A stretch of 64,000 bases of DNA from Candidimonas nitroreducens. GTDB taxonomy: Bacteria; Pseudomonadota; Gammaproteobacteria; Burkholderiales; Burkholderiaceae_B. The translations under genes were made by a program, and so were the position numbers. Of this stretch, positions 1 to 8,441 are shown piece after piece. The stretch lies in the NCBI RefSeq assembly GCF_002209565.1, contig NZ_NJIH01000009.1, positions 248,001 through 312,000 of the forward strand, in the 5' to 3' direction. Under the pieces are notes generated by a model. That model had not been told where the DNA came from and ran no database searches. It saw only the letters and a program-made list of their open reading frames with translations. How positions within the stretch are numbered: position 1 is the stretch's first letter; every line of letters starts with the position of its first letter.

Positions 1-759
1 GGGCAGCAGCGAGATGCCCACTCCGGCTGCCACCAGGCCTACGATGGCGGTGCCTTCGCGCGCCACCTGGCCAATTCTCGGCACCAGTCCGGCCTTGTTG
101 AACAATTGCATGGTCTGGTCATGGAGCCCGCAGCTGATGTCGCGCGGAAACAGGATCAGGGGCTCTGCGGCAAGATCTTCGATCGCGATTCTGCCTTTGC
201 GTTTCGCCAGGAAGTGGTCGGTGGGGACGACGACGCGCAATTCGTCCCGCCAGAATGGGGTGAGTTGCAGGTGGGGCGGAGGCTGGAACTGCGGCGCGGG
301 GCGCAGCAGCCCGACGTCGATGTGGCGTTCTTCCAGGGCCTGCAGCTGCGGCCCGGTGGGCATGTGCTCGATGTGCAGGCGCGCGTGCGGGAATCCTTCG
401 CGGAAAGTTCGAACCAGTGTCGCGAAGCCGGGAACCAGCGGGACGGATCCGGTGAAGGCGACGCGCAGCAGCCCGGTTCCTCCTTGGACGGCCAGTTTGG
501 TGAGCTGTACGGCGCTGTCCAACTGGCCCAGGGTCAGGCGTGCCTGTTCCAGGAATACTGCTCCGGCCTCGGTGAGCCGGACGCGGCGGTGCGTGCGATC
601 GAACAGGTGCACGCCCAGCGCTTCTTCCAGGGCCTTGATCTGCATGCTCAGCGGTGGCTGGCTGATGTTCAGGCGTTGCGCGGCTGCCGTGAAGTTCCGT
701 TCTTCGGCGACGGCCACGAAGTAGCGCAGCTGGCGCAGGCCTATGTATTCGATTTTTAT
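1..759 (-). CDS. LysR-family transcriptional regulator (3' end cut by window edge)
   Basis: The reverse strand reads open from about base 759 to base 1 (253 codons), so the C-terminus lies outside the window. The N-terminus has a LysR winged helix-turn-helix (residues about 5-65, with LRQLRYFVAVAEERNFTAAA and SQPPLSMQIKALEE), followed by the start of the substrate-binding fold. No ATG, GTG or TTG sits at the expected start. A GGAGG box is followed 7-8 bases later by ATA AAA ATC GAA, so the likely initiation codon is ATA at 757-759; an upstream CTG is the alternative. It is divergent from the Bug protein and LigJ genes and probably controls them, with an aromatic-pathway compound as effector (inference). 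Confidence 0.85.
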   Translation of the reverse strand, partial: MKIEYIGLRQLRYFVAVAEERNFTAAAQRLNISQPPLSMQIKALEEALGVHLFDRTHRRVRLTEAGAVFLEQARLTLGQLDSAVQLTKLAVQGGTGLLRVAFTGSVPLVPGFATLVRTFREGFPHARLHIEHMPTGPQLQALEERHIDVGLLRPAPQFQPPPHLQLTPFWRDELRVVVPTDHFLAKRKGRIAIEDLAAEPLILFPRDISCGLHDQTMQLFNKAGLVPRIGQVAREGTAIVGLVAAGVGISLLP

Positions 760-784
760 ATGAAAACCCTCCGGAAATATATAT

Positions 785-814
785 TTGACCAGCGGCTTCG
801 CGGCTCAGTATAAC
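785..814 (+). promoter_or_regulatory. Putative sigma70 promoter of the Bug-ligJ unit
   Basis: TTGACC (785-790) and TATAAC (809-814) are separated by 18 bases, in the gap between the divergent LysR gene and the Bug gene that starts at 886. The match to the -35/-10 consensus is good for such GC-rich DNA. No operator was identified with confidence. Confidence 0.5.
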
Positions 815-885
815 CGTCGGGAATGGGGGTTGCGCAAGGTACCGCCCTCATCGACACGGGACATACGACAGGAAAGGAGACAGCG

Positions 886-1902
886 ATGACTAATGGAACG
901 GTACTTGAACCTATTCGGCGCGGCGCTATCTGGCGAGCCGTGATCCCGCGGCTTGCCGCGTCGGCATGCGCGATGTTCATGGTGGGCGCTCAGGCGCAGG
1001 CGGATACTTTTCCATCGCGGCCGCTTACGATTGTGGTGCCGTTCACGGCGGGCGGCGCGGTGGACAGCGTGGCCCGTGTCGTGGCGGATCCGCTGTCGAA
1101 GCTGCTTGGGCAGCCGGTGCTGGTCAGCAACAAGCCGGGCGATCAGGCGAACATCGGCACGTACGAGGTGGTGCGCGCGCCGGCCGACGGCTACACCTTG
1201 CTGCTGGGGGCGAACGGCTTGACGACCAACCCGTGGCTGAACAAGAAGCTGCCGTTCGCGCCCTTGCGGGATCTGGCCCCGGTGGCGAAGGTGGGCTATG
1301 CGCCGCTGGTGCTGGTGGTGCCCGCCGCGTCTCCGTATAAGACTTTGAGCCAGTTCATACAAGGGGCCAAGAGCAAGAAGGGGGCCATGAATTACGGCTC
1401 GGCGGCGGTGGGCGGTTCGGGCCACCTGGCGGGCGAGCTGCTCAAGCGCGACGCGGGCTTCCAGGCGCAGCACGTTCCTTATAAGGGCGGCGCCCCGGCG
1501 CTTACGGATCTGATCGGCGGCCGCCTGGATTTCATGATGATCAATCCTCTGGAGGCGGCCCCGCATGTGAAGGCCGGCAAGCTGCGGGCATTGGCGGTTG
1601 CCGCGCCGGCGCGCATTGCCTCGCTGCCCGAGGTGCCCACGTTTACACAGGCGGGCCTGAAGGGCTTCGAGGTAACGGTGTGGTGGGGATTCCTGGTGCC
1701 GGCCAAAACCCCCGCACCGGTGGTTTCGCTGCTTAGCCGCGACATTCTGAAGGTGCTTGACGACGCTACGGTACGGCAGCGTCTGGCCAGGCTGGGTGCG
1801 GTTGTCGAGCCGCAAAGCCCCGAACAGTTCAAGAAGTTCCTGCAAGAGGAAACGCGTCGCTGGGGCGACGTCATACACAGCGCCGGCATCACGGCAAACT
1901 GA
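886..1902 (+). CDS. Bug-family (TctC-type) tripartite tricarboxylate transporter substrate-binding protein
   Basis: A 338-residue periplasmic binding protein. An ideal ribosome site, GGAAAGGAG, lies just before the ATG at 886, so this start is preferred over the ATG at 823. Residues 1-39 form a signal peptide ending in AQAQA. The mature protein opens with the Bug signature FPSRPLTIVVPFTAGGAVD, and the ADGYTLLLGANG block follows near residue 105. Bug proteins bind carboxylates or aromatic acids in the periplasm. No TctA/TctB membrane genes are nearby, so it is an orphan receptor that must share a permease or act as a sensor. The next gene is ligJ, so its ligand may be an acid from gallate or protocatechuate degradation (inference). 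Confidence 0.93.
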   Translation: MTNGTVLEPIRRGAIWRAVIPRLAASACAMFMVGAQAQADTFPSRPLTIVVPFTAGGAVDSVARVVADPLSKLLGQPVLVSNKPGDQANIGTYEVVRAPADGYTLLLGANGLTTNPWLNKKLPFAPLRDLAPVAKVGYAPLVLVVPAASPYKTLSQFIQGAKSKKGAMNYGSAAVGGSGHLAGELLKRDAGFQAQHVPYKGGAPALTDLIGGRLDFMMINPLEAAPHVKAGKLRALAVAAPARIASLPEVPTFTQAGLKGFEVTVWWGFLVPAKTPAPVVSLLSRDILKVLDDATVRQRLARLGAVVEPQSPEQFKKFLQEETRRWGDVIHSAGITAN

Positions 1903-1933
1903 CACCACGCATTGCGCACGGAGCTGCGCATGG

Positions 1934-1960
1934 GGGCGGCTTCCCGCAAGGGGGCCGCCC
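1934..1960. other. Small GC-rich hairpin between Bug gene and ligJ
   Basis: GGGCGGC (1934-1940) pairs with GCCGCCC (1954-1960) around a 13-base loop. There is no T-run after it, so it is more likely an mRNA-processing or attenuation hairpin than a terminator. It lies in the 128-base gap before ligJ. Confidence 0.25.
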
Positions 1961-2030
1961 GGGGGGCGCATGCGCCCGCGTACGCTTCAGCGCCTCGGCT
2001 TTGTAGAAACAGGACGTAAGGATCTTGAGC

Positions 2031-3056
2031 ATGATTATTGATTGTCACGGACATTTCACCACCGCCCCTGCGGCGCTGGAACAATGGCGCATGCGCCAGA
2101 TAGACGCGGTGCGCGGCGCGGCGCCCATGCCCAGGGCCTCGGAATTGCGCATCAGCGACGACGAGATCCGCGAGGCGATCGAAAGCAATCAATTGCGCGT
2201 TATGCGCGAGCGCGGGCACGATCTGACGATCTTCAGCCCGCGCGCCATTTTCATGGCGCATCACATCGGCGACTATGCGGTGTCGTCCACCTGGGCGGCT
2301 ATCTGCAACGAGATGTGCTTTCGGGTGTCGTCGTTGTTCCCGCAGCATTTTGCGCCCGCGGCCATGTTGCCGCAGAGCCCGGGGGTCGAGACTTCTAGCT
2401 GCATCGCCGAGCTGCGGCGCTGCGTCGAGGAATACGGCAATGTCGCGGTGAATCTGAATCCGGATCCTTCGGGCGGCCATTGGGCCAGCCCGCCCTTGAG
2501 CGATCGCTATTGGTATCCCTTGTACGAGGCCTTGGTGGAGTACGACGTGCCGGCCATGATACACGTTAGCCAGAGCTGCAATGCCTGCTTCCACACCACC
2601 GGCGCGCATTATCTGAACGGCGATACGACTGCCTTCATGCAGTGCCTGGATTCGGAACTGTTCCGCGATTTTCCGACGCTGCGCTTCGTGATTCCTCACG
2701 GCGGCGGTGCCGTGCCCTATCATTGGGGGCGCTTCAGAGGCCTGGCGCAGGCATTGCGCAAGCCGCGGCTGCAAGAGCATTTGCTGAAGAACGTGTTTTT
2801 CGATACCTGCGTGTATCACCAGCCGGGCATCGATTTGCTGACGCATGTCATCCCCATCGACAACATCTTGTTCGCCAGTGAAATGATCGGCGCCGTGCGC
2901 GGCATCGATCCGGACACGGGGCGCAACTTCGACGACACCAGGCATTACGTCGAGGCCTCGGGCCTGTCGCCCGAAGCGTGTTTCCAGATCTTCGAAGGCA
3001 ACGCCCGGCGGGTCTATCCGCGCCTGGACGCGAAGCTGAAGGCGCAGGGCCGATAA
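2031..3056 (+). CDS. ligJ: 4-oxalomesaconate hydratase (LigJ-type, amidohydrolase superfamily)
   Basis: A 341-residue protein of the amidohydrolase-2 superfamily, matching the usual LigJ length. The ATG at 2031 follows AAGGA (2018-2022); a TTG at 2025 is also in frame but less likely. Metal-ligand motifs are visible: DCHGH at residues 4-8, a histidine in MIHVSQ, the PHGGGAVPYHWGR block near residue 218, and SEMIGA near residue 284. LigJ hydrates 4-oxalomesaconate to 4-carboxy-4-hydroxy-2-oxoadipate in the meta-cleavage pathway of protocatechuate and gallate. No ring-cleavage dioxygenase or aldolase is in the window, so the rest of the pathway must be elsewhere, or this homologue acts on a related unsaturated oxo-acid. 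Confidence 0.85.
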   Translation: MIIDCHGHFTTAPAALEQWRMRQIDAVRGAAPMPRASELRISDDEIREAIESNQLRVMRERGHDLTIFSPRAIFMAHHIGDYAVSSTWAAICNEMCFRVSSLFPQHFAPAAMLPQSPGVETSSCIAELRRCVEEYGNVAVNLNPDPSGGHWASPPLSDRYWYPLYEALVEYDVPAMIHVSQSCNACFHTTGAHYLNGDTTAFMQCLDSELFRDFPTLRFVIPHGGGAVPYHWGRFRGLAQALRKPRLQEHLLKNVFFDTCVYHQPGIDLLTHVIPIDNILFASEMIGAVRGIDPDTGRNFDDTRHYVEASGLSPEACFQIFEGNARRVYPRLDAKLKAQGR

Positions 3057-3062
3057 TGAAGC

Positions 3063-3084
3063 GGGGCGCCCATCGGGGCGCCCC
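3063..3084 (+). terminator. GC-rich hairpin after ligJ
   Basis: GGGGCGCC (3063-3070) and GGCGCCCC (3077-3084) form an 8-bp stem with a 6-base loop, seven bases after the ligJ stop. There is no clear T-tract, so terminator activity is uncertain. Confidence 0.35.
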
Positions 3085-3091
3085 ATACCGC

Positions 3092-3130
3092 AGGCCCTTC
3101 ATGCAGGCCCTTCATGCACGCCCTTCATGC
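3092..3130. repeat. Three tandem copies of a 13-bp unit
   Basis: Units 3092-3104 and 3105-3117 are identical (AGGCCCTTCATGC); 3118-3130 differs at one base. The array fills the intergenic space between ligJ and the convergent emrB gene. Two further arrays with 13-14-bp units occur at 12276 and 42949. Confidence 0.9.
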
Positions 3131-3234
3131 AGGCCGCCACGCGCGGGTCACGCTAGGCGCAAACCATCCTGCGCGAACTACCCCAGGCGGGCTGCGCTGC
3201 GCAAGCCGCCGTGCTCCCGCCGGGGCTTCGGCCC

Positions 3235-4824
3235 TCAGTGCGCCGCCGCCGCTGTTTCCCCGCCGCCGCTCATTCTCTTCGGGCGGGCGAACCAGACCAG
3301 GACGATCAGAGCCAGGAAGATGATGGCCGATGCGTAGAAGATGTCAGTGGCAGAGATGGTGAAGGCCTGTTGGTCGATCAGGCCGTTGATCAGCGAGGCC
3401 GACTGTGCCTGATCCAGGCCTTTGCCGCCCAGGCCCGACATGGCCGCGTCGAAGGCGGGTTTGCCGGGACGGGCGATTTCCGTCAGCTGCGCGTGGTGCA
3501 GGGCGGCGCGGTTTTCCCACAGGGTGGTGGTAATCGACGTGCCGAAGGCGCCGAAGATGAGCCGCACGAAGTTCGTCAGGCCCGCGGCCGCCGGCACGCG
3601 GTGCGGATCCAGGCCCGAGAGCGTGATGGTGGTCAGCGGGATGAAGAACATGGCCATGGCCGCACCCTGGATGAAGGTGGGCACCATCACCGTGTAGATG
3701 TCGACTTCGGTGTTGAAGTCGGCGCGCATGTAGCTGACCAGCGCGAAGATCAGGAACGACGTGGTGACGATATAGCGCGGGTCGTGCTTGGCGAGCATCT
3801 TGCCGACGATGGGCGAGAAGACGATGGCCAATATGCCCACCGGCGCCGAGGCGATGCCGGCATCGGTGGCGGTATAGCCCAGCGTGGCCTGCAGCCACAA
3901 GGGCAGCAGCACCACGGTGCCGAAGAACACGCCATAGGCCACCGAGATGGTCACCGTGCCGGAGGTGAAGTTGCGGTTCGTGAACAGTGTCAGATCCACC
4001 ACGGGGTGTACGGCGGTCAGTTCCCATATCACGAAGAACACGAATGCAATCACGGCAACGACGGCGAGGATGACGATGGTGTTGCTGGCGAACCAGTCCA
4101 GTTCCTTGCCCTTGTCGAGCATCAGCTGCAGCGCGGCGACCCACACGACCAGCAGGGTCAGGCCGATGCTGTCTATGGGGCGCTTGACGCGCACCGAGTC
4201 GCGCGACTTGTAGATCTGCCACGAGGCCCAGCCGGCGATCAGGCCTACCGGCACGTTGATGTAGAAGATCCAGGGCCAGCTGTAGTTGTCGGAGATCATG
4301 CCTCCCAGCAGCGGCCCGGCCACCGGCCCGACCAGCACGGTCATGGACCATAGGGCGAGCGCCATGCCGGCTTTTTCTTTGGGGTAGCTGCCCAGCATCA
4401 GCGTCTGCGACAGCGGAATCATCGGGCCGGCCACCGCGCCCTGGATGACGCGGAAGGCCACCAGCGATTCCAGCGACCACGAAAAGCCGCACAGCCAGGA
4501 GGCCAGCACGAACAGCAGGGTCGACAGCACGAACAGGCGCACCTGGCCGAAGCGTTGGGTCAGCCAGCCGGTCAGGGGCACGGTGATCGCGTTGGCCACG
4601 GCGAACGAGGTGATCACCCAGGTGCCCTGGGTGGCGCTGACGCCCAGGTCGCCGGCGATGGTCGGTATCGACACATTGGCGATCGAAGAGTCCAGTACGT
4701 TCATGAACACCGCGGCCGACAGGGCGATGGTGCCGAACACCCGCGCATTGCCGGTCAGGGGCGCATGGCCCGCGGCGGGCGGGCGCGCCGCGGGTTTGGC
4801 GGCTCGGGAGTCGTCAGCGCTCAT
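3235..4824 (-). CDS. emrB: DHA2-family MFS drug/proton antiporter, EmrB type
   Basis: A 529-residue inner-membrane transporter with about 14 hydrophobic segments, as in the EmrB/QacA (DHA2) group. The MFS loop motif is visible as GWLTQRFGQVRLF, and motif C follows near GPVAGPLLGGMISDNYSWPW. The N-terminal 25 residues are cytoplasmic and rich in Ala and Arg. The start codon overlaps the emrA stop by four bases (4821-4824), so the two are translationally coupled. With EmrA and the upstream outer-membrane lipoprotein it forms a tripartite pump exporting hydrophobic or acidic toxic compounds from the inner membrane to the medium. The substrate cannot be read from the sequence. Confidence 0.92.
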   Translation of the reverse strand: MSADDSRAAKPAARPPAAGHAPLTGNARVFGTIALSAAVFMNVLDSSIANVSIPTIAGDLGVSATQGTWVITSFAVANAITVPLTGWLTQRFGQVRLFVLSTLLFVLASWLCGFSWSLESLVAFRVIQGAVAGPMIPLSQTLMLGSYPKEKAGMALALWSMTVLVGPVAGPLLGGMISDNYSWPWIFYINVPVGLIAGWASWQIYKSRDSVRVKRPIDSIGLTLLVVWVAALQLMLDKGKELDWFASNTIVILAVVAVIAFVFFVIWELTAVHPVVDLTLFTNRNFTSGTVTISVAYGVFFGTVVLLPLWLQATLGYTATDAGIASAPVGILAIVFSPIVGKMLAKHDPRYIVTTSFLIFALVSYMRADFNTEVDIYTVMVPTFIQGAAMAMFFIPLTTITLSGLDPHRVPAAAGLTNFVRLIFGAFGTSITTTLWENRAALHHAQLTEIARPGKPAFDAAMSGLGGKGLDQAQSASLINGLIDQQAFTISATDIFYASAIIFLALIVLVWFARPKRMSGGGETAAAAH

Positions 4825-6008
4825 GATCCCAGGTTTTCTTTGATGATCTTGTCGATCAGGGCGTCGACGCCTTGCGTGTTCTTGGCGAAGACGTCGGTTT
4901 CAAACTTCGATGTGTCGGCGTTCTGGGCGGCGGGCTTTTGGTCGGGCTCGACCAGATGCACTTCGGCCACCATGGACAGGCCTACGCGCAGCGGGTGCGC
5001 GGCCAGCTCCTTGGGATCGAGCGCAATGCGCACCGGCACCCGCTGTACCACCTTGATCCAGTTGCCGCTGGCGTTCTGGGCGGGCAGCAGCGCGAAAGCG
5101 CTGCCGGTGCCGGCGGCGATGCCCTCGATATGGCCATGGTAGGTGACGTCGCTGCCGTAGACATCGGCGGTCAGCTTGACTTCCTGGCCCGGCTTCATCT
5201 TGGTGATCTGCCCTTCCTTGAAGTTGGCCTCGACCCATACTTGCTGCAAGGGGATGACGGTCATCAGCGGCGTGCCGGGGGCGACGTGCTGGCCGACCTG
5301 CACCGAGCGCTGCGCCACGGAGCCATCGGTGGGGGCGGGCAGTACCGTGCGGGCATTGTCCAGCCAGGCGTCGCGCACGCGGTCAGCGGCCTGGCGCACG
5401 TCCGGGTGCTGGGCGATGGTGGTGCCGGCGGTCAGCGCCAGATTGGTTTCCAGCTTGGCTTTCGAGGCGGCCAGGGCGGCCTTGGTCTGCGCCAGGGCCG
5501 ATTCGGCGGTCTTGACGGCGGTGGCTGCGTGCAGGATTTCTTCGCCACTGACGCCGCCCGACTTGGCCAGCATCTGGCGCCGCTTCAAGTCGCTCTGGGC
5601 TTTGCTCAGGTCGACCTGGGCGCGCTCTACGTCGGCCTGGCGCATGGCGATGTCGGCTTTCAGCGCGTCGTTCTGCACGAACAGGGTACGCGTGCGCCGC
5701 ACCGTCTGCGCCAGCGCGGCCTCGGCCTGCTTGAGCGCGACGCGGGAGTCGATCGGGTCGAGCTTGACCAGCGTTTGGCCGCGCTTGACGGTCTGGGTGT
5801 TGTCGGCGTCGATGGCCACCACGGTGCCGGCGATCTGCGAGGTGACTTGAACCAGGTTGCCGTGCACGTAGGCATCGTCGGTGGATTCGTAGTGCGAGGC
5901 CACCACGAACCAATAGATGGCGTAGCAGATGCCGATGGCGATGAAGATCAGGGCCGCGGTGAGCAGCAGCCGTTTGCGTTTGGGAGCTGGTTTGCTTTCG
6001 GTAGTCAT
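4821..6008 (-). CDS. emrA: HlyD/EmrA-family membrane-fusion (periplasmic adaptor) protein
   Basis: A 395-residue adaptor with a short cytoplasmic start, one membrane anchor (about residues 14-33, LLLTAALIFIAIGICYAIYW) and the DDAYVHGNLVQVTSQIAG segment that opens the lipoyl/barrel-sandwich domain. A coiled-coil hairpin rich in Ala, Gln and Lys spans about 95-200, then a second lipoyl half and beta-barrel (WVEANFKEGQITKMKPGQ). It bridges EmrB to the outer-membrane channel. It lies 32 bases after the lipoprotein gene and overlaps emrB by four bases, all on the minus strand. Confidence 0.92.
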   Translation of the reverse strand: MTTESKPAPKRKRLLLTAALIFIAIGICYAIYWFVVASHYESTDDAYVHGNLVQVTSQIAGTVVAIDADNTQTVKRGQTLVKLDPIDSRVALKQAEAALAQTVRRTRTLFVQNDALKADIAMRQADVERAQVDLSKAQSDLKRRQMLAKSGGVSGEEILHAATAVKTAESALAQTKAALAASKAKLETNLALTAGTTIAQHPDVRQAADRVRDAWLDNARTVLPAPTDGSVAQRSVQVGQHVAPGTPLMTVIPLQQVWVEANFKEGQITKMKPGQEVKLTADVYGSDVTYHGHIEGIAAGTGSAFALLPAQNASGNWIKVVQRVPVRIALDPKELAAHPLRVGLSMVAEVHLVEPDQKPAAQNADTSKFETDVFAKNTQGVDALIDKIIKENLGS

Positions 6009-6040
6009 GACTATCTCGTGTTTCCGTGAGTCGTGTTGCT

Positions 6041-7576
6041 TCAGTCTTTGGTGGCGTGGGCGCGGGCGGCGGCGTCGGCCTTGCCGACGGTCGCAGCGCT
6101 TGTGCCGGCAGGTATGCCGGCGGGCGCGGGGGCAGGCGCGGCGCCCTTGGCGGCCGCGTGGCCCGCGGCGGCGTCATTGCCGGCAGCCGCGTAGCCGCCG
6201 CCCAGCGCGGTGGCGAGCTGGGCGTCCAGGTTGTAGGCGCGCGCTTTCAGGTCGGTATCGAGTATGGCCTGCTTGAGCACTTCGTTCTGTGCCAGCAGTA
6301 CCTGCACGTAGTTGCCCAGGCCCGAGCGGTAGCGCTGCACGGCGATATCGTAGGCGGCCGAGATCGACTGGTAGCTGGCATGCTGGTCGGCGATCTGTTG
6401 CTGCAAAGCGCGTATGGACGTGCTGGCATCGGCCACTTCGCGCACCGCGGTCAGCACGGTCTGGTTGTAATTGGCGACGGCCACGTCGCGCTCCGAGCGC
6501 TTGGCGTTCAGTTGAGCGTTCAGCGCACCGCCGTGGAAAATGGGCAGCGTGATGGCCGGGCCGGCGCCATAGACCTTGCTGCCATCCTTCAGCAGCGAGC
6601 CCATGCCCAGCGACCAGAAGCCGGCAAAGGCCGACAGGTTCACGTCGGGGTAGAACTCGGCCTTGGCTGCCGAGACTTCGCTGCCGCTGGCCTGAGCCAG
6701 CAGTTTTGCGGCGACCACATCGGGCCGGCGGCCCAACAGGCTGAGCGGCAGCTCGGCCGGAACGCCCTGGGGCACGGCGGCCAGCTTGGCGCGATGAATG
6801 CTCGTGCCGCGTTCGGGCCCCTGGCCGGCCAGCGCGGCCAACTGGTGGCGCAGCAGATCGGCGTTGGTGTCGGCTTGGCTCAGTTGCACCTTGGCCGCCG
6901 ATACCGCCGATTCGGCCTGCTTCAGTTCGACCTCGGTGTCCAGGCCGGCCTGCACGCGCTGCTGCGTGATCTTGGCCACGTCCTGCAGTTGCTTGACCAT
7001 GCGCGCGATCACTTCATGCTGCGCCAGCGCGTCCTGCAGGTTGAAATAGCTTTGCGTGATCGCGCTGATCAGCGTATTGCGGGCCATCTGCGCATCGGCC
7101 TGGCTGGCCTGGGCGCGCGACAGGGCGGCGGCATAGCGCGCCCGGTTCTTGCCCCATAAATCCAGGTCGAAGCCGAGCTTCAGCTCCAGGCTGTTGTCGG
7201 TGTACATGGCGCCGCCGTAGGGGGGCGGGTAGATGTAGTTTTCCGAGAAGCGCTCGCGCGTGTTGTTGTAGGTGGCGTCCAGCTGCGGCAGGCGCACTGC
7301 GCGCGCGCTGCTGACCGCGGCATTGGCGACGGCCAGCCGGGCCGTGGCCGCGGCCAGCGTGGGGCTGTTGCGCAGGCTTTCGTCGATCAGCTGGTTCAGC
7401 TGCGGATCCTGGTAGCGGTGCCACCATTGCTCGGTGGGCCAGGCGATGGCCGTGTCTTGCAACCCGATCTTGGCGCCCTGGATTTCATTGAGCGCCGGAT
7501 TGCCCGGATTGATGGTCGCACAACCGGTAAGCGCGGTAAGCAGCACTATGGCGGATATTGATAGCAGGGGTTTCAT
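6041..7576 (-). CDS. NodT-type outer-membrane efflux lipoprotein (TolC/OprM family)
   Basis: A 511-residue outer-membrane factor. The ATG at 7576 starts a lipoprotein signal peptide with lipobox LTALTGC, giving Cys19 as the lipidated residue; the reading frame stays open further upstream but without signal character. Two OEP repeats follow, with typical motifs such as WWHRYQDPQLNQLI and LPLSLLGRRPDVVAAK (near residue 265). The C-terminal 50 residues are an Ala/Gly/Pro-rich tail, longer than usual. It is the first gene of the pump operon (lipoprotein, emrA, emrB) and its promoter region carries the MarR-type operator at 7611-7628. Confidence 0.9.
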   Translation of the reverse strand: MKPLLSISAIVLLTALTGCATINPGNPALNEIQGAKIGLQDTAIAWPTEQWWHRYQDPQLNQLIDESLRNSPTLAAATARLAVANAAVSSARAVRLPQLDATYNNTRERFSENYIYPPPYGGAMYTDNSLELKLGFDLDLWGKNRARYAAALSRAQASQADAQMARNTLISAITQSYFNLQDALAQHEVIARMVKQLQDVAKITQQRVQAGLDTEVELKQAESAVSAAKVQLSQADTNADLLRHQLAALAGQGPERGTSIHRAKLAAVPQGVPAELPLSLLGRRPDVVAAKLLAQASGSEVSAAKAEFYPDVNLSAFAGFWSLGMGSLLKDGSKVYGAGPAITLPIFHGGALNAQLNAKRSERDVAVANYNQTVLTAVREVADASTSIRALQQQIADQHASYQSISAAYDIAVQRYRSGLGNYVQVLLAQNEVLKQAILDTDLKARAYNLDAQLATALGGGYAAAGNDAAAGHAAAKGAAPAPAPAGIPAGTSAATVGKADAAARAHATKD

Positions 7577-7610
7577 GCTGACATTTAGCTGAAAGTAATT
7601 GTTAAGTTCG

Positions 7611-7628
7611 TATCTGACTAGGCAATGA
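7611..7628 (-). promoter_or_regulatory. MarR operator copy 1, upstream of the efflux operon
   Basis: The core TGACTAGGCAA (7615-7625) is repeated exactly upstream of marR (8303-8313). On the coding strand it overlaps a TTGCCT -35-like hexamer, about 45 bases before the lipoprotein start. The shared core argues that the MarR protein encoded at 7699-8277 represses the pump here. Confidence 0.7.
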
Positions 7629-7698
7629 TTGGCGGGAGCTTGTGCCTGCCACGCTTGTCTTGTCGTATGCGGCCTGGCTTGGAAAGGGCGGCTCTGTG

Positions 7699-8277
7699 TC
7701 AGTGGGGCGCGTCGCGTTCCGGTTCCGGCTGCGGGTTGCCACAGGCGCCGTTGGCTTCCATGCGCCGCAGCAGGCTGATGAGGGTATCGACCTCTAGTCG
7801 GGAAAAGTCGCAAAGATGGGTGTTCAGGGTATGCGCGACCGCCGGAAGTATGCCCGCCACCACGTCGTGGCCGCTGCGGGTGAGTTCCAGCTTGACCACG
7901 CGCCGGTCGGTCTGGCTGCGATGGCGCGTAAGAAAGCCCTTGGCTTCCAGACGGTCTAGCGTGCGCGTCATGGCGCCCGTGTCGACATTGACGGCGCGCG
8001 CCAGTTCGGCGGGCGTGTCGATCTTGCGGCTGCTGATCAGCACCATGGGCTTCCATTGCATGGCGGTCAGGCCCAGCGGCGCCACGCCCTGGTCGATCAT
8101 GCGGTTGATGGATGCGTAGACCGTTTTGAGGATGTAGCCGATGTTGTCCTGCTGGCACAGGGTGTAGCCGTCGGGATGATAGAAACGGCAGCCGGCGGAC
8201 GCCGCGGCCTTGTCGGCCGCGACGGCGCCGTCGCCCGGCGGCTGCGCGGGAAAGGGGGGAAGGGTGTTCTGTGCCAT
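7699..8277 (-). CDS. MarR-family repressor of the efflux operon
   Basis: A 192-residue winged-helix regulator; the ATG at 8277 is chosen because the operator and promoter lie just upstream, though the frame extends 12 codons further. The DNA-binding region has the pattern ALGLTAMQWKPMVLISSRKI then ELARAVNVDTGAMTRTLDRLEAKGFL and the wing RHRSQTDRRVVKLELT, typical of EmrR/MarR proteins. A Cys-containing N-terminal segment (GCRFYHPDGYTLCQQ) could serve ligand or redox sensing, but this is a guess. It lies 122 bases upstream of the pump genes on the same strand. Confidence 0.9.
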   Translation of the reverse strand: MAQNTLPPFPAQPPGDGAVAADKAAASAGCRFYHPDGYTLCQQDNIGYILKTVYASINRMIDQGVAPLGLTAMQWKPMVLISSRKIDTPAELARAVNVDTGAMTRTLDRLEAKGFLTRHRSQTDRRVVKLELTRSGHDVVAGILPAVAHTLNTHLCDFSRLEVDTLISLLRRMEANGACGNPQPEPERDAPH

Positions 8278-8284
8278 GAACTGA

Positions 8285-8316
8285 ATTCTAGCGCGAACTA
8301 ATTGACTAGGCAACTA
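8285..8316 (-). promoter_or_regulatory. marR promoter with overlapping palindromic operator (copy 2)
   Basis: On the minus strand TTGCCT (8308-8313) and TAGAAT (8285-8290) are spaced by exactly 17 bases. An 18-bp near-palindrome, TAATTGACTAGGCAACTA (8299-8316), centred on CTAG, covers the -35 box. Its core is repeated upstream of the pump operon, which indicates autoregulation plus control of the pump. Confidence 0.7.
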
Positions 8317-8441
8317 CTGCGGAGGCATTATCTAGCCATGCAGATAGAGACCAGGCAGCTTTGATGTTGCGCTGCGGCAACGCAAGGGCCGTGGTACTCC
8401 GATGCCTTATCTCAATGCAGGGGCGCAGATGGCCGGGAGCA

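Noticed and set aside
756-980. Small minus-strand frame overlapping the Bug start
   Set aside because: It covers the divergent promoter region and has no protein family features.
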